A stretch of 41,673 nt of DNA from Sediminibacterium sp. Its GTDB lineage: Bacteria; Bacteroidota; Bacteroidia; Chitinophagales; Chitinophagaceae. Positions 16,973 to 26,395 of this stretch are shown in pieces. A program made the position numbers and the translations under genes. Positions within the stretch are counted from its first letter, which is position 1. Each line of letters starts with the position of its first letter. The notes under the pieces were generated by a model that was not told the DNA's origin, did no database searches, and saw nothing but the letters and a program-made list of their open reading frames with translations. The DNA is taken from assembly GCA_007280515.1 (NCBI GenBank), contig QYPL01000016.1, positions 1 through 41,673 on the forward strand. Direction: 5' to 3'.

Positions 16973-18694
16973 TTGGAAAATATACAAGCCATATTAAAAA
17001 AGTATTGGGGCTATACTCAATTTAGGCCTCAGCAAGAAGAAGTCATAGAAGCAGTCTTAGAAGGCAAGGATGTACTCACCTTACTACCTACTGGCGCTGG
17101 TAAATCACTTTGTTTTCAAGTGCCCACTATTTATAAAAAAGGTATCTGCGTTATTATTAGCCCTTTAATTGCGCTTATGCAAGACCAAGTGAAGGATTTA
17201 AAGAGTAAAAATTTAACAGCCGTTAATTTAGGGGGAGAAATTAATGCAGAACAGCAAGAAATTATTTTAAATGACGCAGTCGCTGGTAAGTATCAATTTA
17301 TTTACCTCTCTCCTGAAAAATTAGTACAGAAATCTTTTCAAAGTTTTTTACAAGCTCTTCCTATTACATTATTTGCCATTGATGAAGCGCATTGTATTTC
17401 ACAGTGGGGTTATGACTTTAGACCCTCTTATAGAAAGCTTGATGTATTAAAGAAAATGTTTCCAGCCATTCCTATTTTAGCTATGACGGCATCTGCCATT
17501 CCCCTAGTACAGGAAGATATTGTAAAACAATTATTATTAAAAGACGCTAACGTTATTAGTAGTTCTTTTTTAAGGCCTAACCTAAGTTACAGCGTTCATA
17601 AAGTAGCTACTAAAATACATAGCCTTCGAAAAATTTTAGAAAATATAAAAGGTACTATTATTATTTATGGTAACACCCGTAATAATGTAAGTCAATTAAC
17701 AAAACTATTGCAAGACTATGGCTACCCTGCTGCCGAGTACCATGCAGGCATGCCTTATGCTAACAGACAAAAAGTACAAGAAAACTGGATGAACAATACT
17801 ATTCGTATTGTCGTTTGCACTAGCGCTTTTGGAATGGGTATTAATAAACCCGATGTCCGCGCCGTTATACATTATGACTTACCCAATAGTATTGAGCAGT
17901 ATTACCAAGAAGCAGGTCGTGCAGGAAGAGACGGCATGCCCGCTGAAGCCATTTTACTTTTTCAACAAAACGATTGGGATTACTGGCAAATGGTGCAAGA
18001 AAAAAAATATCCACCCATTGATACTATAAAAAAAGCCTACCAGGACTTAGCCGATTTTATTCAAGTGCCCATTGGCATAGGAGAAAAACAAGAATATCCT
18101 TTTGACTTTGAAAATTATTGTAGCATTTTCAAATGGGATAAAATGATAGCACGTAGTGCACTGCAGTGGATAGAACAAGAAGGCCATGTAAAATTTTCAG
18201 CAAGTTCTTTTAAGCCATCATTAGTTCAAGTCATTGCCGATAGAAATACCATTGAGGAGTTCGAACAGGCTAATGCTATGGCAGGCGCTGTGCTACAATT
18301 AATACTTAGAACTTATGGAGGCATTTTAGATAGTCCTCAGTTTATCAACGAAAAATTAATAGCCTCCTTATTACAAAGAGATATTGAATTTGTCCAAAAA
18401 AACTTATTGTTTTTAGCACAGGTGGGGCAAATAAGCTTTGAGCAAAAAGAGAGTCAGCCCGTGGTACAATTCTTATGGAATCGAACAGCAGCTGCCTTTA
18501 TGAAAATAGATCTTGATAATTATCAGCTTAGAAAAAAGGCATTTTTACAACGCGTCAAGCAGTTCACAGACTATATCTGGGCCCATGATATGGATTGCAG
18601 AAGCAGTTATTTAGCTGCTTATTTCGGAGAAAAAAATCCAAGTAAATGTAAAATATGCGACCTTTGTACAGGAAGTCAAAATAGAACATTTTAA
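16973..18694 (+). CDS. RecQ-family ATP-dependent DNA helicase
   Basis: A 573-residue superfamily 2 helicase. Walker A L-P-T-G-A-G-K-S ends at residue 45, DEAH is at 137-140, and the RecQ motif H-C-I-S-Q-W-G-Y-D-F-R-P-S-Y follows. The second helicase domain has Q-x-x-G-R-A-G-R-D. A zinc cluster C542, C559, C562 and C565 (C-R-S-S-x5-Y-F-G-E...C-x2-C-x2-C) sits at the extreme C-terminus instead of mid-protein, and there is no HRDC domain. I have seen this compact layout in other Bacteroidota RecQ proteins. RecQ unwinds recombination and replication intermediates. The start is a TTG 5 bp after copA, giving normal spacing to motif I; no nearby in-frame ATG fits. Confidence 0.9.
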   Translation: MENIQAILKKYWGYTQFRPQQEEVIEAVLEGKDVLTLLPTGAGKSLCFQVPTIYKKGICVIISPLIALMQDQVKDLKSKNLTAVNLGGEINAEQQEIILNDAVAGKYQFIYLSPEKLVQKSFQSFLQALPITLFAIDEAHCISQWGYDFRPSYRKLDVLKKMFPAIPILAMTASAIPLVQEDIVKQLLLKDANVISSSFLRPNLSYSVHKVATKIHSLRKILENIKGTIIIYGNTRNNVSQLTKLLQDYGYPAAEYHAGMPYANRQKVQENWMNNTIRIVVCTSAFGMGINKPDVRAVIHYDLPNSIEQYYQEAGRAGRDGMPAEAILLFQQNDWDYWQMVQEKKYPPIDTIKKAYQDLADFIQVPIGIGEKQEYPFDFENYCSIFKWDKMIARSALQWIEQEGHVKFSASSFKPSLVQVIADRNTIEEFEQANAMAGAVLQLILRTYGGILDSPQFINEKLIASLLQRDIEFVQKNLLFLAQVGQISFEQKESQPVVQFLWNRTAAAFMKIDLDNYQLRKKAFLQRVKQFTDYIWAHDMDCRSSYLAAYFGEKNPSKCKICDLCTGSQNRTF

Positions 18695-18778
18695 CAATAC
18701 ATTACAAGAGGTTCATTAAACGCCTTGTTTTTAACAAAAGATTGGAAATTAATATTTTGAACCAGGCATTAAATCATC

Positions 18779-18805
18779 GTTTCTTTACATAGAAGCCAAA
18801 GAAAC
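18779..18805. promoter_or_regulatory. Inverted repeat upstream of the response regulator gene
   Basis: GTTTCTTT (18779-18786) and AAAGAAAC (18798-18805) are perfect 8-bp arms around an 11-nt spacer, 69 bp before the ATG at 18875. It could be an operator or a weak terminator of recQ. No T-run follows, so an operator is slightly favoured. Confidence 0.35.
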
Positions 18806-18874
18806 AATAGTAAAAGTAGCAGTCATATAGCAATTATATAAAAGAATTAAAAGTATAAAAGAAAAATTAATCAA

Positions 18875-19573
18875 ATGGAAGACAAAAAAAAGTATAAGAT
18901 TTTATTGTGTGAGGACGATAGCAATTTAGGTTTAGTCTTGAAAAACTATTTAGAACTGGACGAATACGAAGTAACCCTTGAAAGAGATGGCCGTTTAGGA
19001 CTTGCTGCTTTCCAAAGAGAAAAATTTGACCTCTGCTTATTAGATGTAATGATGCCCCATGTAGATGGCTTTACCTTGGCAGAAGAAATTAGAGACATAG
19101 ACCCTGAAGTGCCTTTATTCTTTTTAAGTGCTAAAACTTTAAAAGAAGATATTATCCATGGATATAAATTAGGCGCCGATGATTATATTACGAAGCCTTT
19201 TGATAGCGAGGTATTAATGTTAAAAATTAAAGCCATTATCAAAAGAAATGAAGAAGACAATAAAGTAAGTGACAATATCGAATTTCAATTAGGTAAATAC
19301 CATTTTAATCCAAGATTAAGAGAATTGAAAATGGGCGATATCACGCATACACTTTCTCCTAAAGGAAATGAATTATTAAAAATGTTAGCTGAAAATATAA
19401 ATGATTTACTTACCCGCGAAAAAGCTTTAAAGAAAATTTGGGGTAGCGACACTTATTTTAATGGTAGAAGCATGGACGTATATATTGCAAAACTAAGAAA
19501 ATACTTAAGAGAAGACGACCAAATTGAAATCGTTAACATTCATGGTAACGGATTTAGATTAGTGGTATCATAA
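18875..19573 (+). CDS. OmpR-family response regulator (RprY-like), orphan
   Basis: A 232-residue two-component response regulator. The receiver domain (1-~122) has the acidic pocket Glu13/Asp14, phosphoacceptor Asp57 in CLLDVMMP, Ser85 and Lys107. A winged-helix DNA-binding domain of the OmpR/PhoB type follows (~137-232), ending in N-I-H-G-N-G-F-R-L. The sequence strongly recalls RprY of Bacteroides, though the ortholog call is from memory. No histidine kinase gene is adjacent, so its partner is encoded elsewhere. A strong terminator follows at 19627, so it is transcribed separately from the accessory patch. Confidence 0.93.
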   Translation: MEDKKKYKILLCEDDSNLGLVLKNYLELDEYEVTLERDGRLGLAAFQREKFDLCLLDVMMPHVDGFTLAEEIRDIDPEVPLFFLSAKTLKEDIIHGYKLGADDYITKPFDSEVLMLKIKAIIKRNEEDNKVSDNIEFQLGKYHFNPRLRELKMGDITHTLSPKGNELLKMLAENINDLLTREKALKKIWGSDTYFNGRSMDVYIAKLRKYLREDDQIEIVNIHGNGFRLVVS

Positions 19574-19626
19574 ACTTATATCCAAGTTCAACTGCATAAA
19601 ATAATTGGCAAATCCTGTTTTACTAT

Positions 19627-19654
19627 AAAAACCCTTGTTTATCAAGGGTTTTTT
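19627..19654 (+). terminator. Rho-independent terminator after the response regulator
   Basis: AAAACCCTTG and CAAGGGTTTT form a perfect 10-bp stem around the loop TTTAT, followed by further T residues. It lies 54 bp after the stop codon. Confidence 0.92.
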
Positions 19655-19741
19655 AATTTGAGGCAAAGTCAGACACTAGCTCATAAAAAATTTAGTGTAA
19701 AAATTTAATACACAGCTTTTACGGAATTATTATGAACTAAA

Positions 19742-19803
19742 TTTAGAATACTTTCTAATAAATAGATAAATATTGAAATAAGTTTAGAATAGAATCTAAA
19801 CTT
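19742..19803. promoter_or_regulatory. Two related palindromic boxes, 41 bp apart
   Basis: Both boxes share TTTAGAATA-N3-TCTAA, at 19742-19758 and 19783-19799. The second extends to a perfect 9-bp palindrome, AAGTTTAGA with TCTAAACTT (19780-19803). The 41-bp offset is about four helical turns, placing both on one DNA face. They sit roughly 70-130 bp upstream of the predicted promoter box for the lipoprotein gene. The ~260 bp between the terminator at 19654 and the gene at 19916 otherwise holds only AT-rich sequence. Confidence 0.5.
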
Positions 19804-19870
19804 TGATATTAATTTTTCACTATTATACTAATTATTAAAATACTTTAACAAGAAATAAATTACTATGGAT

Positions 19871-19878
19871 TATGTTTG
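19871..19878 (+). promoter_or_regulatory. Predicted -7 box for the lipoprotein gene
   Basis: TATGTTTG matches TAnnTTTG exactly and ends 37 bp upstream of the ATG at 19916. No clear TTTG -33 element is seen, which may mean that an activator is needed. Confidence 0.5.
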
Positions 19879-19915
19879 ATTTGAAAAGAAATTAAATAAG
19901 AATTAAACATTCCAT

Positions 19916-21145
19916 ATGATTAAAAAATTCAACATTGTAATTCTGGTTAGTGCATTATTTTTTATTGCACTTAGTTCTTGTAATAAAGAAAGCACCTTGC
20001 CTATTCTAAATGAGAATCAAAATTCTACAAATGATACTAAATCATTAATATTTCAAGTAAAAAATTGGCATGATTCAGTTGTTAGTAATAAAGTAATAGG
20101 CGTCAATAGTGAAAATAATATCAAATCTTTTAGCCTAGGGCTTGATGATATTACACCACCAGCAATTAATTGGGAACTAGCATATAAGAATTTTGACTCT
20201 GCCAATGTTGAAAGTTTAACAGTCCCTTTAAAATATAATATTTCGACTGGCGAAATAATACAATTAGTTGCTACATCTAAAAAGGATACAATAAATGGTT
20301 ATTTAGTAAGGCAGATACCAGATAGTTCTTACTATGCTAACCACCCAAATATTTTAGATCTTAATGGATATACTGGGAAATACATTATTTATGATCTTAT
20401 GGGACATTGTTTAAAAATAATAAACTTTAGAAGTGGATCAGTACTATCTAATTCATCAAGTCAATCAGAAATTCAAAGTATTCGAACAAATGGTGAGCAG
20501 TATGTTCCTATCAGCCCTTTTCGGGCTTATGTTTATGGTTCGAGGCATTTAAGGCAATTAAATGATTTACAAAATTTTTCAGGTTTTGCAATTAGTCTAC
20601 AAAATCAATTTTATAATGGAGTAAATTTTTATAATTTTAATGTCATTGTAGGAGGTGGTTCAATTTACAATAGCTCCATATTAGACCTAATTAAAATTCC
20701 TAATGGTTTTTGTGTGTTTGGATCATTATCTTTTATAGGTTCTAAAATTGGCTTAGAGGAAAGTTCTGACTTTTATTTAAGTCAATGGGCGGCAAAAAAA
20801 GGTTTATCATTAGATAATATGAGAAAGAGTATTGGTGAAAATTCAAATAATTGGCCATCAGCAGCAGATGCAATAGGTTTATTAAAATCAAATTTTGATG
20901 TAACACCCATTAATAAGGAAGATATTGAAACTACTGCAAAATTATCACCTATTTTTACAATAATTAGTTGGGGTGATGGAACTGGACATGCTGTTGTTAT
21001 AGTTTGGGATAGCGATATCAATTCTCTATATTACTATGACCCAACGGGAAATGTCGATAAAGTTTATTTTAATTACAATTCAGAACAATACCCAAAAATG
21101 AAACTATTTTATAGAGTAAATGGAATAAGTCAAAATAATGAATAA
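19916..21145 (+). CDS. Lipoprotein with papain/C39-like C-terminal domain (putative)
   Basis: A 409-residue exported lipoprotein: a Lys-rich start, a hydrophobic segment, and the lipobox L-S-S-C with Cys22 as the lipidated residue. Residues ~45-175 form a beta-rich module of a kind I associate with large variable lipoprotein families in Bacteroidota. The C-terminal ~150 residues carry Cys266 (N-G-F-C-V-F-G-S), His358 (T-G-H-A-V-V-I) and Asp375 (Y-Y-Y-D-P-T-G). This order and the 92/17 spacing resemble papain-like C39 peptidases, but the expected oxyanion Gln before the Cys is absent. AT content and codon use differ from the housekeeping neighbours. It probably forms one transcript with the two small exported proteins downstream. 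Protease or toxin function is inference. Confidence 0.6.
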   Translation: MIKKFNIVILVSALFFIALSSCNKESTLPILNENQNSTNDTKSLIFQVKNWHDSVVSNKVIGVNSENNIKSFSLGLDDITPPAINWELAYKNFDSANVESLTVPLKYNISTGEIIQLVATSKKDTINGYLVRQIPDSSYYANHPNILDLNGYTGKYIIYDLMGHCLKIINFRSGSVLSNSSSQSEIQSIRTNGEQYVPISPFRAYVYGSRHLRQLNDLQNFSGFAISLQNQFYNGVNFYNFNVIVGGGSIYNSSILDLIKIPNGFCVFGSLSFIGSKIGLEESSDFYLSQWAAKKGLSLDNMRKSIGENSNNWPSAADAIGLLKSNFDVTPINKEDIETTAKLSPIFTIISWGDGTGHAVVIVWDSDINSLYYYDPTGNVDKVYFNYNSEQYPKMKLFYRVNGISQNNE

Positions 21146-21160
21146 TACAAACATATTAAA

Positions 21161-21775
21161 ATGAAAATTATATACTTAATTTCTTTTTTATTAATTAATT
21201 CCACGTTAATTGGTCAAGTAAAAAAAGACTCGACATCTTTTGAATACCTTTGTGAGAATAAATATAAGGTTGACTTTAAAATTAGTGACGAATATATTAA
21301 ATATAATCATCATCGTGAATTTATACCAACATATACTGTATGGTCTTGTATGCCCTTTATCTTCTTTGAAGAGGCATTAGTAAAAAAAGTAAATAAAGAA
21401 AAATATATTATATATTTTAAATTCGATATTAATGCTGGTGTAAGTGATGAGTATATGAAAAAAGAATTTCCTAATTATGATAAAAATAAAAATTATCTAG
21501 GTAGTCAAAGATGTCAAACAGAAAGAGATCAAGGGTTAATTAAAGTATTTATAAATTCTGATTTTAATAAATTTAATGCTGACACAATTTTATGTATACG
21601 TCCAGATAGTAATTCTATTAAAAAAAATGATCCTGATTTTAATAATTTCTTATATATTATTATGCATAAAGAGAATGTTGGGGATATAAAAGTTGGCTTT
21701 GCTTATAGAAAGGAATATGAAATAGAAGTTATGGATGAAATTAAGAACTTATATAAAATTATTAAATTCAAATAA
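21161..21775 (+). CDS. Small exported protein of unknown function, tandem copy 1
   Basis: A 204-residue protein with a clear signal peptide (hydrophobic residues 3-18 ending I-G-Q, typical of Bacteroidota) and no lipobox cysteine. The mature part is charged, rich in Lys, Asp and Tyr, with Cys at about 31, 63, 118 and 145, which may form disulfides in the periplasm. I recognise no family. It starts 15 bp after the lipoprotein gene and is repeated almost entirely by the next copy, which begins 3 bp after its stop. Low GC (about a quarter to 30 percent by eye) matches the lipoprotein gene. It could be a partner, inhibitor or immunity protein for the lipoprotein; that is inference from position only. 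Confidence 0.65.
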   Translation: MKIIYLISFLLINSTLIGQVKKDSTSFEYLCENKYKVDFKISDEYIKYNHHREFIPTYTVWSCMPFIFFEEALVKKVNKEKYIIYFKFDINAGVSDEYMKKEFPNYDKNKNYLGSQRCQTERDQGLIKVFINSDFNKFNADTILCIRPDSNSIKKNDPDFNNFLYIIMHKENVGDIKVGFAYRKEYEIEVMDEIKNLYKIIKFK

Positions 21776-21778
21776 TTA

Positions 21779-22394
21779 ATGAAAATTATATACTTAATTT
21801 CTTTTTTATTAATTAATTCCACATTAATTGGTCAGGTAAAAAATGACTCTACCACTTTTGAATACCTTTGTGAGAACAAATATAAGGTTGACTTTAAAAT
21901 TAGTGATGAATATATTAAGTATAATCATCATCGTGCATTTATCCCCACTTATACCATATGGTCTTGCATGCCTTTCTTCTTTAGCGAGGCTTTAGTAAGT
22001 AAAATAAATAAAGAAAAATATATAATTTATTTTGAATTCGATTTTAGTGCAAGTGATCCTGGTGATTATATAAAAAATAATGTCAATCCTAAATATGATA
22101 AAAATAAAAATTACCTAGCAGGTCGTAGATGTCAAATAGAGAGAGATCAAGGGCTAATTAAAGTATTTACAAATTCTGATTTCAATAAATTTAATGCAGA
22201 CACAATTTTATGTATACGTCCAGATAGTAATTCTATTAGAAAAAATGATCCTGATTTTAACAACTTCTTAATATATTATAATGCATAAAGAGAATATTGG
22301 AGATATAATTGTTGGCTTTGCTTATAAAAAGGAATATGAAATAGAAGTTATGGATGAAATTAAGAACTTATATAAAATTATTAAATTCAAATAA
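21779..22394 (+). pseudogene. Tandem copy 2 of the small exported protein, frameshifted
   Basis: This 616-bp copy is offset by exactly 618 bp from copy 1 and nearly identical at both ends, including a letter-for-letter identical signal peptide. Relative to copy 1 it has one extra A at about 22270, within TTCTTAA. This shifts the frame and gives a stop at 22286-22288 after 169 residues. The rest of the coding sequence, down to the original TAA at 22392-22394, persists intact in the shifted frame, so the break looks recent. A shortened 169-aa product with its signal peptide could still be made. Amino-acid changes cluster in the middle (about residues 66-105). Confidence 0.75.
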
Positions 22395-22422
22395 TTAAAG
22401 TAGTGAATTTGAAAAATCTATA

Positions 22423-23463
22423 CTATCTAAATAATTCAGGGTTATTAGAAGCGTGGCCTGAAGGGGGCTTCTTTCCTAAGTGCTTATAAGCTTTCTGTGT
22501 AACTTCTCTACCTCTTGGGGTTCTTTGTAAAAAACCTTCTTGAATTAAAAATGGCTCATACACTTCTTCAATAGTGCCCGATTCCTCACCTACTGCAGTA
22601 GCAATAGTGCTAATACCTACAGGGCCTCCTTTGAACTTTTCAATAATGGCAAGTAGTATTCTATTATCCATTTCATCTAATCCATGTTCATCTACATTCA
22701 ATGCTTTTAGTGCATGTTGTGTAATGCCTATATCTACAATACCATCGTTTAATACTTGTGCGAAGTCGCGTACACGTCTTAATAATCCATTGGCAATTCT
22801 GGGTGTGCCTCTACTTCTTCTAGAAATTTCACCTGCAGCAGCGGAATTAATATTCACATTTAAAATACCAGCACTTCTTACAATAATTTTTTCAATCACA
22901 GTGGCTGGATAATATTCCAAGCGAGACTTAATGCCAAACCTTGAAAGTAGTGGTGCTGTTAACAGTCCACTTCTTGTAGTAGCCCCCACTAGTGTGAAGG
23001 GATTCAGATTAATTTGAATACTTCTTGCATTGGGGCCACTATCAATCATGATGTCTATCTTATAATCCTCCATGGCTGCATATAAATATTCTTCCACTAC
23101 CGTACTTAAGCGGTGTATCTCGTCAATAAATAAAACATCATTGGGTTCAAGACTTGTTAAAAGTCCTGCTAAGTCACTTGGCTTTTCAATCACTGGACCT
23201 GAGGTTTCTTTTATTTGCACCCCCATTTCATTAGCTACAATTCTACTTAAGGTAGTCTTACCTAAACCCGGAGGGCCATGAAATAAAATATGATCTAAGG
23301 GTTCACCGCGCATCTTGGCAGCCTTAATAAAAATGCTAATATTTTCAATAAGCTGTGGCTGTCCCGCAAAGGCTTCCATTTCTCTGGGACGAATACTATT
23401 TTCAAACTCTTTGTCTAAAGAGTTGATTTCATTATTCATATTATCTAAAGGTGAACTTGACAT
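22423..23463 (-). CDS. ruvB: Holliday junction branch migration ATPase RuvB
   Basis: A 346-residue RuvB, the AAA+ motor that drives Holliday junction branch migration with RuvA. Walker A G-P-P-G-L-G-K-T lies at 63-70, Walker B is L-F-I-D-E-I-H, and sensor motif G-A-T-T-R-S-G and L-L-S-R-F-G follow. A winged-helix DNA-binding domain forms the C-terminus (E-P-F-L-I-Q-x-G-F-L-x-R-T-P-R-G-R). Length is usual. It lies 16 bp downstream of leuS on the minus strand and is likely co-transcribed. ruvC is about 9 kb away rather than adjacent. Confidence 0.97.
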   Translation of the reverse strand: MSSSPLDNMNNEINSLDKEFENSIRPREMEAFAGQPQLIENISIFIKAAKMRGEPLDHILFHGPPGLGKTTLSRIVANEMGVQIKETSGPVIEKPSDLAGLLTSLEPNDVLFIDEIHRLSTVVEEYLYAAMEDYKIDIMIDSGPNARSIQINLNPFTLVGATTRSGLLTAPLLSRFGIKSRLEYYPATVIEKIIVRSAGILNVNINSAAAGEISRRSRGTPRIANGLLRRVRDFAQVLNDGIVDIGITQHALKALNVDEHGLDEMDNRILLAIIEKFKGGPVGISTIATAVGEESGTIEEVYEPFLIQEGFLQRTPRGREVTQKAYKHLGKKPPSGHASNNPELFR

Positions 23464-23479
23464 GCTTATTTTTAAACTA

Positions 23480-26230
23480 TTAAATTACAATATTGACCAT
23501 CTTCCCTTTTACAAATATGAGCTTTTTAATAGGTTTATCCTCCACCCATTTTTTAATCACTTCATTTTCTACTACAATGGCGCGCACTTGCTCCTCGCTG
23601 GCATCAAGCGCAATAAGAATATTAGCTCTTAATTTTCCATTAATACTAATAGGATACTCTTTCGCTGTCTCCATTACATACTGCGCATCAAAAACCGGAT
23701 AAGCCGCGTCTACCACTAAGCCTTCCATACCTAATGCCTGCCATAACTCTTCTGCAAAATGCGGCGCATAAGGAGTTAACAAAATAACTAATTGAGAAAG
23801 AATTTCTTTTTTATGGCAATTCAAATCGGATAGTTCGTTCACAGAAATCATAAATGTACTCACCGCTGTATTAAAACTAAAACGCTCTGTATCTTCTTCA
23901 ATTTTTTTAATAGCCTTATGTAGTACTTTTAACTCTGCAGCTGTAGGCGCCTCGTCTACCCATACTTTTCCTTTGATTTCATCAAAAAATAAACGCCAAC
24001 ATTTTTTTAAAAAACGGTGTACCCCTTCAATACCCTTGGTATCCCATGGTTTACTTTGCTCCACCGGACCTAAAAACATTTCATACATTCTAAAAGTATC
24101 AGCTCCGTATTTTTCTACTAAGTCATCAGGGTTCACTGTATTAAATTTCGACTTAGACATTTTTTCTACCTCCACGCCACATATATATTTTCCGTCTTCT
24201 AAAATAAATTCAGCCTTGGCATAATCGGGTTTCCATTTTTTAAACGCTTCCCTATCTAGTTCAACACCATCTACCATATTTACATCTACATGTAAGGCGT
24301 CCACTTCATGCGCATGCTTTAATCCACTTGATACAAATTTTTGCGTGCCTCTTATTCTATACACAAATCGAGAGCTACCTTGTATCATTCCCTGATTTAA
24401 TAATTTCTTAAAGGGTTCGTCAAAGCCAATATGGCCTAGATCAAATAATACCTTGGTCCACATTCTACTATAGAGTAAATGTCCTACTGCGTGTTCTGTT
24501 CCTCCAATATAAAGGTCCACTTGTCCCCAATAATCGCTTGCTTTTCTACTACAGAACGCTGTATCATTAGCAGTATCCATATACCTTAAAAAATACCAAC
24601 TACTCCCCGCAAAGCCAGGCATGGTATTGGTTTCATAGTTTTCTGCTTTCCAGGCAGCAATATTTGCCAAGGGGCCCTCGCCTTCTGGTCCGGGAGAATA
24701 ATTGTCTACGGTTGGTAATAATAAAGGAAGTTCTTTTTCTGATAAAGGATATGCTATTCCATCTTTCCATTTAATAGGAAAAGGCTCTCCCCAATAACGC
24801 TGTCTACTAAAGGCAGCATCGCGCATTCTATAATTAATCTTAGACTTACCAATACCCATGGCCTCTAATTTTTTAGTCACTATAGCAATTGCCTCTTTTT
24901 GCACGATACCATTTAAAAAATCGCTGTTCGATAAAATAGCTTCTTTAGTGGGGTTGGCTTCCTCTCCATTATAGGCATCTCCAATAATATTAGTAATAGG
25001 AATATTAAAATGTTGTGCAAATTTAAAATCACGATCATCTCCACAAGGCACAGCCATAATCGCACCGGTACCATAACCCGCTAATACATATTCAGATATC
25101 CAAATAGGAATTAAGGCATTGTTAAAAGGGTTGGTCACATAGGCACCTGTAAAACAGCCGGTAATTTTTTTCTCCGAAATACGCTCTCTCTCACTTCTAC
25201 TTTTTACATACCCAATATATTCAGCTACTGCTGCTTTATGTGTAGTGGGTGTAATAGTTTCAATAAGTGCATGCTCAGGGGCTACTACCATAAAGTCCAC
25301 CCCAAAAATAGTATCTGGTCTTGTGGTGTATACTTTTAAACTACCTGTATGTCCTTGAATGGCAAAATCTATTTCAGCGCCTTCACTTCTACCAATCCAA
25401 TTGGATTGCATTTCTTTCATAGCTTCGCTAAACTGAATGGTCTCTAGCCCCGACAGTAGCCTATCTGCATATTCTGTAATTCTTAAATACCATTGACGTA
25501 ATTTCTTTTTCTCTACAGGATGTCCTCCTCTTTCACTAAATCCATTAATCACTTCATCATTGGCAAGCACGGTTCCTAAGGCGGCACACCAGTTCACTTC
25601 GCCATAACCACAAAAAGCCAAACGGTATTGCATTAAAATAACTTGCTTTTCTTTTTCCGAATATCCTTTCCAATTATTGGCAGTAAAATTTAAAGCAGCA
25701 TCGCCTGGGCAACTATGATTTACATTGCCTTGCTTTTCAAAAGCTGATTCCATTATAGCAATGGGCATTGCCTTAGATGCTCCGTTATCAAAATAGCTAT
25801 TAAATAATTGTAAGAAAATCCACTGCGTCCATTTATAATAACTTACATCGCAGGTTTTTACTTCTCTATCCCAATCAAAACAAAAACCAATATTATCTAA
25901 TTGTTTTCTAAAATTATTAATATTATCATAAGTGCTTTTAGAAGGATGCACGCCGTGTTCAATTGCATATTGCTCGGCAGGTAATCCAAAGGCATCATAA
26001 CCCATGGGATGTAAAACATTAAAACCCTTTAGTCTTTTATACCTGCTGTAAATATCTGAAGCAATATAACCTAGGGGATGACCAACATGCAAGCCAGCAC
26101 CACTTGGATAAGGGAACATATCCAACACATAAGCCTTAGGCTTCGTAGAATCATTACTTACCTTATAAGCCTTTTTTTCCTGCCAAATAGTTTGCCACTT
26201 TTTTTCAATGGTCCTAAATTGATACTCCAT
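23480..26230 (-). CDS. leuS: Leucyl-tRNA synthetase
   Basis: A 916-residue class I aminoacyl-tRNA synthetase. The ATP-binding HIGH-type motif is H-V-G-H at 48-51, and K-M-S-K-S is at about residue 689. Between them lies the CP1 editing domain that removes mischarged amino acids (T-x-R-P-D-T-I-F-G near 290), with W-Y-F-L-R-Y-M-D in the catalytic core. The C-terminal anticodon-binding domain is complete. Length is within the bacterial range, a little long. It leads a leuS-ruvB transcript from a promoter that mirrors that of ftsX. Confidence 0.97.
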   Translation of the reverse strand: MEYQFRTIEKKWQTIWQEKKAYKVSNDSTKPKAYVLDMFPYPSGAGLHVGHPLGYIASDIYSRYKRLKGFNVLHPMGYDAFGLPAEQYAIEHGVHPSKSTYDNINNFRKQLDNIGFCFDWDREVKTCDVSYYKWTQWIFLQLFNSYFDNGASKAMPIAIMESAFEKQGNVNHSCPGDAALNFTANNWKGYSEKEKQVILMQYRLAFCGYGEVNWCAALGTVLANDEVINGFSERGGHPVEKKKLRQWYLRITEYADRLLSGLETIQFSEAMKEMQSNWIGRSEGAEIDFAIQGHTGSLKVYTTRPDTIFGVDFMVVAPEHALIETITPTTHKAAVAEYIGYVKSRSERERISEKKITGCFTGAYVTNPFNNALIPIWISEYVLAGYGTGAIMAVPCGDDRDFKFAQHFNIPITNIIGDAYNGEEANPTKEAILSNSDFLNGIVQKEAIAIVTKKLEAMGIGKSKINYRMRDAAFSRQRYWGEPFPIKWKDGIAYPLSEKELPLLLPTVDNYSPGPEGEGPLANIAAWKAENYETNTMPGFAGSSWYFLRYMDTANDTAFCSRKASDYWGQVDLYIGGTEHAVGHLLYSRMWTKVLFDLGHIGFDEPFKKLLNQGMIQGSSRFVYRIRGTQKFVSSGLKHAHEVDALHVDVNMVDGVELDREAFKKWKPDYAKAEFILEDGKYICGVEVEKMSKSKFNTVNPDDLVEKYGADTFRMYEMFLGPVEQSKPWDTKGIEGVHRFLKKCWRLFFDEIKGKVWVDEAPTAAELKVLHKAIKKIEEDTERFSFNTAVSTFMISVNELSDLNCHKKEILSQLVILLTPYAPHFAEELWQALGMEGLVVDAAYPVFDAQYVMETAKEYPISINGKLRANILIALDASEEQVRAIVVENEVIKKWVEDKPIKKLIFVKGKMVNIVI

Positions 26231-26328
26231 TTCTTAATTTTCTTTATAAAAGCTTGGAAAACTAACAATTCTTTAACCAAATTTTGAGTGGGCTCCAATT
26301 TGAGTAAAAAATGTCCGAATTCACCCTC

Positions 26329-26369
26329 TGCAAATGTAAGCCATTAGCGTTCAAAACCCTACATTTGCA
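26329..26369. promoter_or_regulatory. Mirrored divergent promoters of leuS and ftsX
   Basis: TGCAAATGTA (26329-26338) and TACATTTGCA (26360-26369) are perfect 10-bp inverted copies. Each contains TACATTTG, an exact TAnnTTTG -7 box: minus strand at 26338-26331 for leuS, plus strand at 26360-26367 for ftsX. Only 21 bp separate them. The leuS leader would be ~94 nt, the ftsX leader ~20 nt. Confidence 0.6.
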
Positions 26370-26395
26370 AAGCGAACAAATAAAATTTTAATGCT

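Noticed and set aside
20782..21021. An antisense reading frame of 79 residues within the lipoprotein gene
   Set aside because: It shows no recognisable motif and lies opposite the stretch that carries the candidate catalytic His, where the plus-strand reading explains the sequence.
19655..22420. An integrated mobile element or prophage fragment
   Set aside because: The patch is AT-rich and carries a duplication, but I found no integrase, transposase, terminal inverted repeats or flanking target duplication.
26231..26328. A riboswitch or T-box in the long leuS leader
   Set aside because: No T-box-like conserved core, clear stem set or terminator/antiterminator pair is visible.
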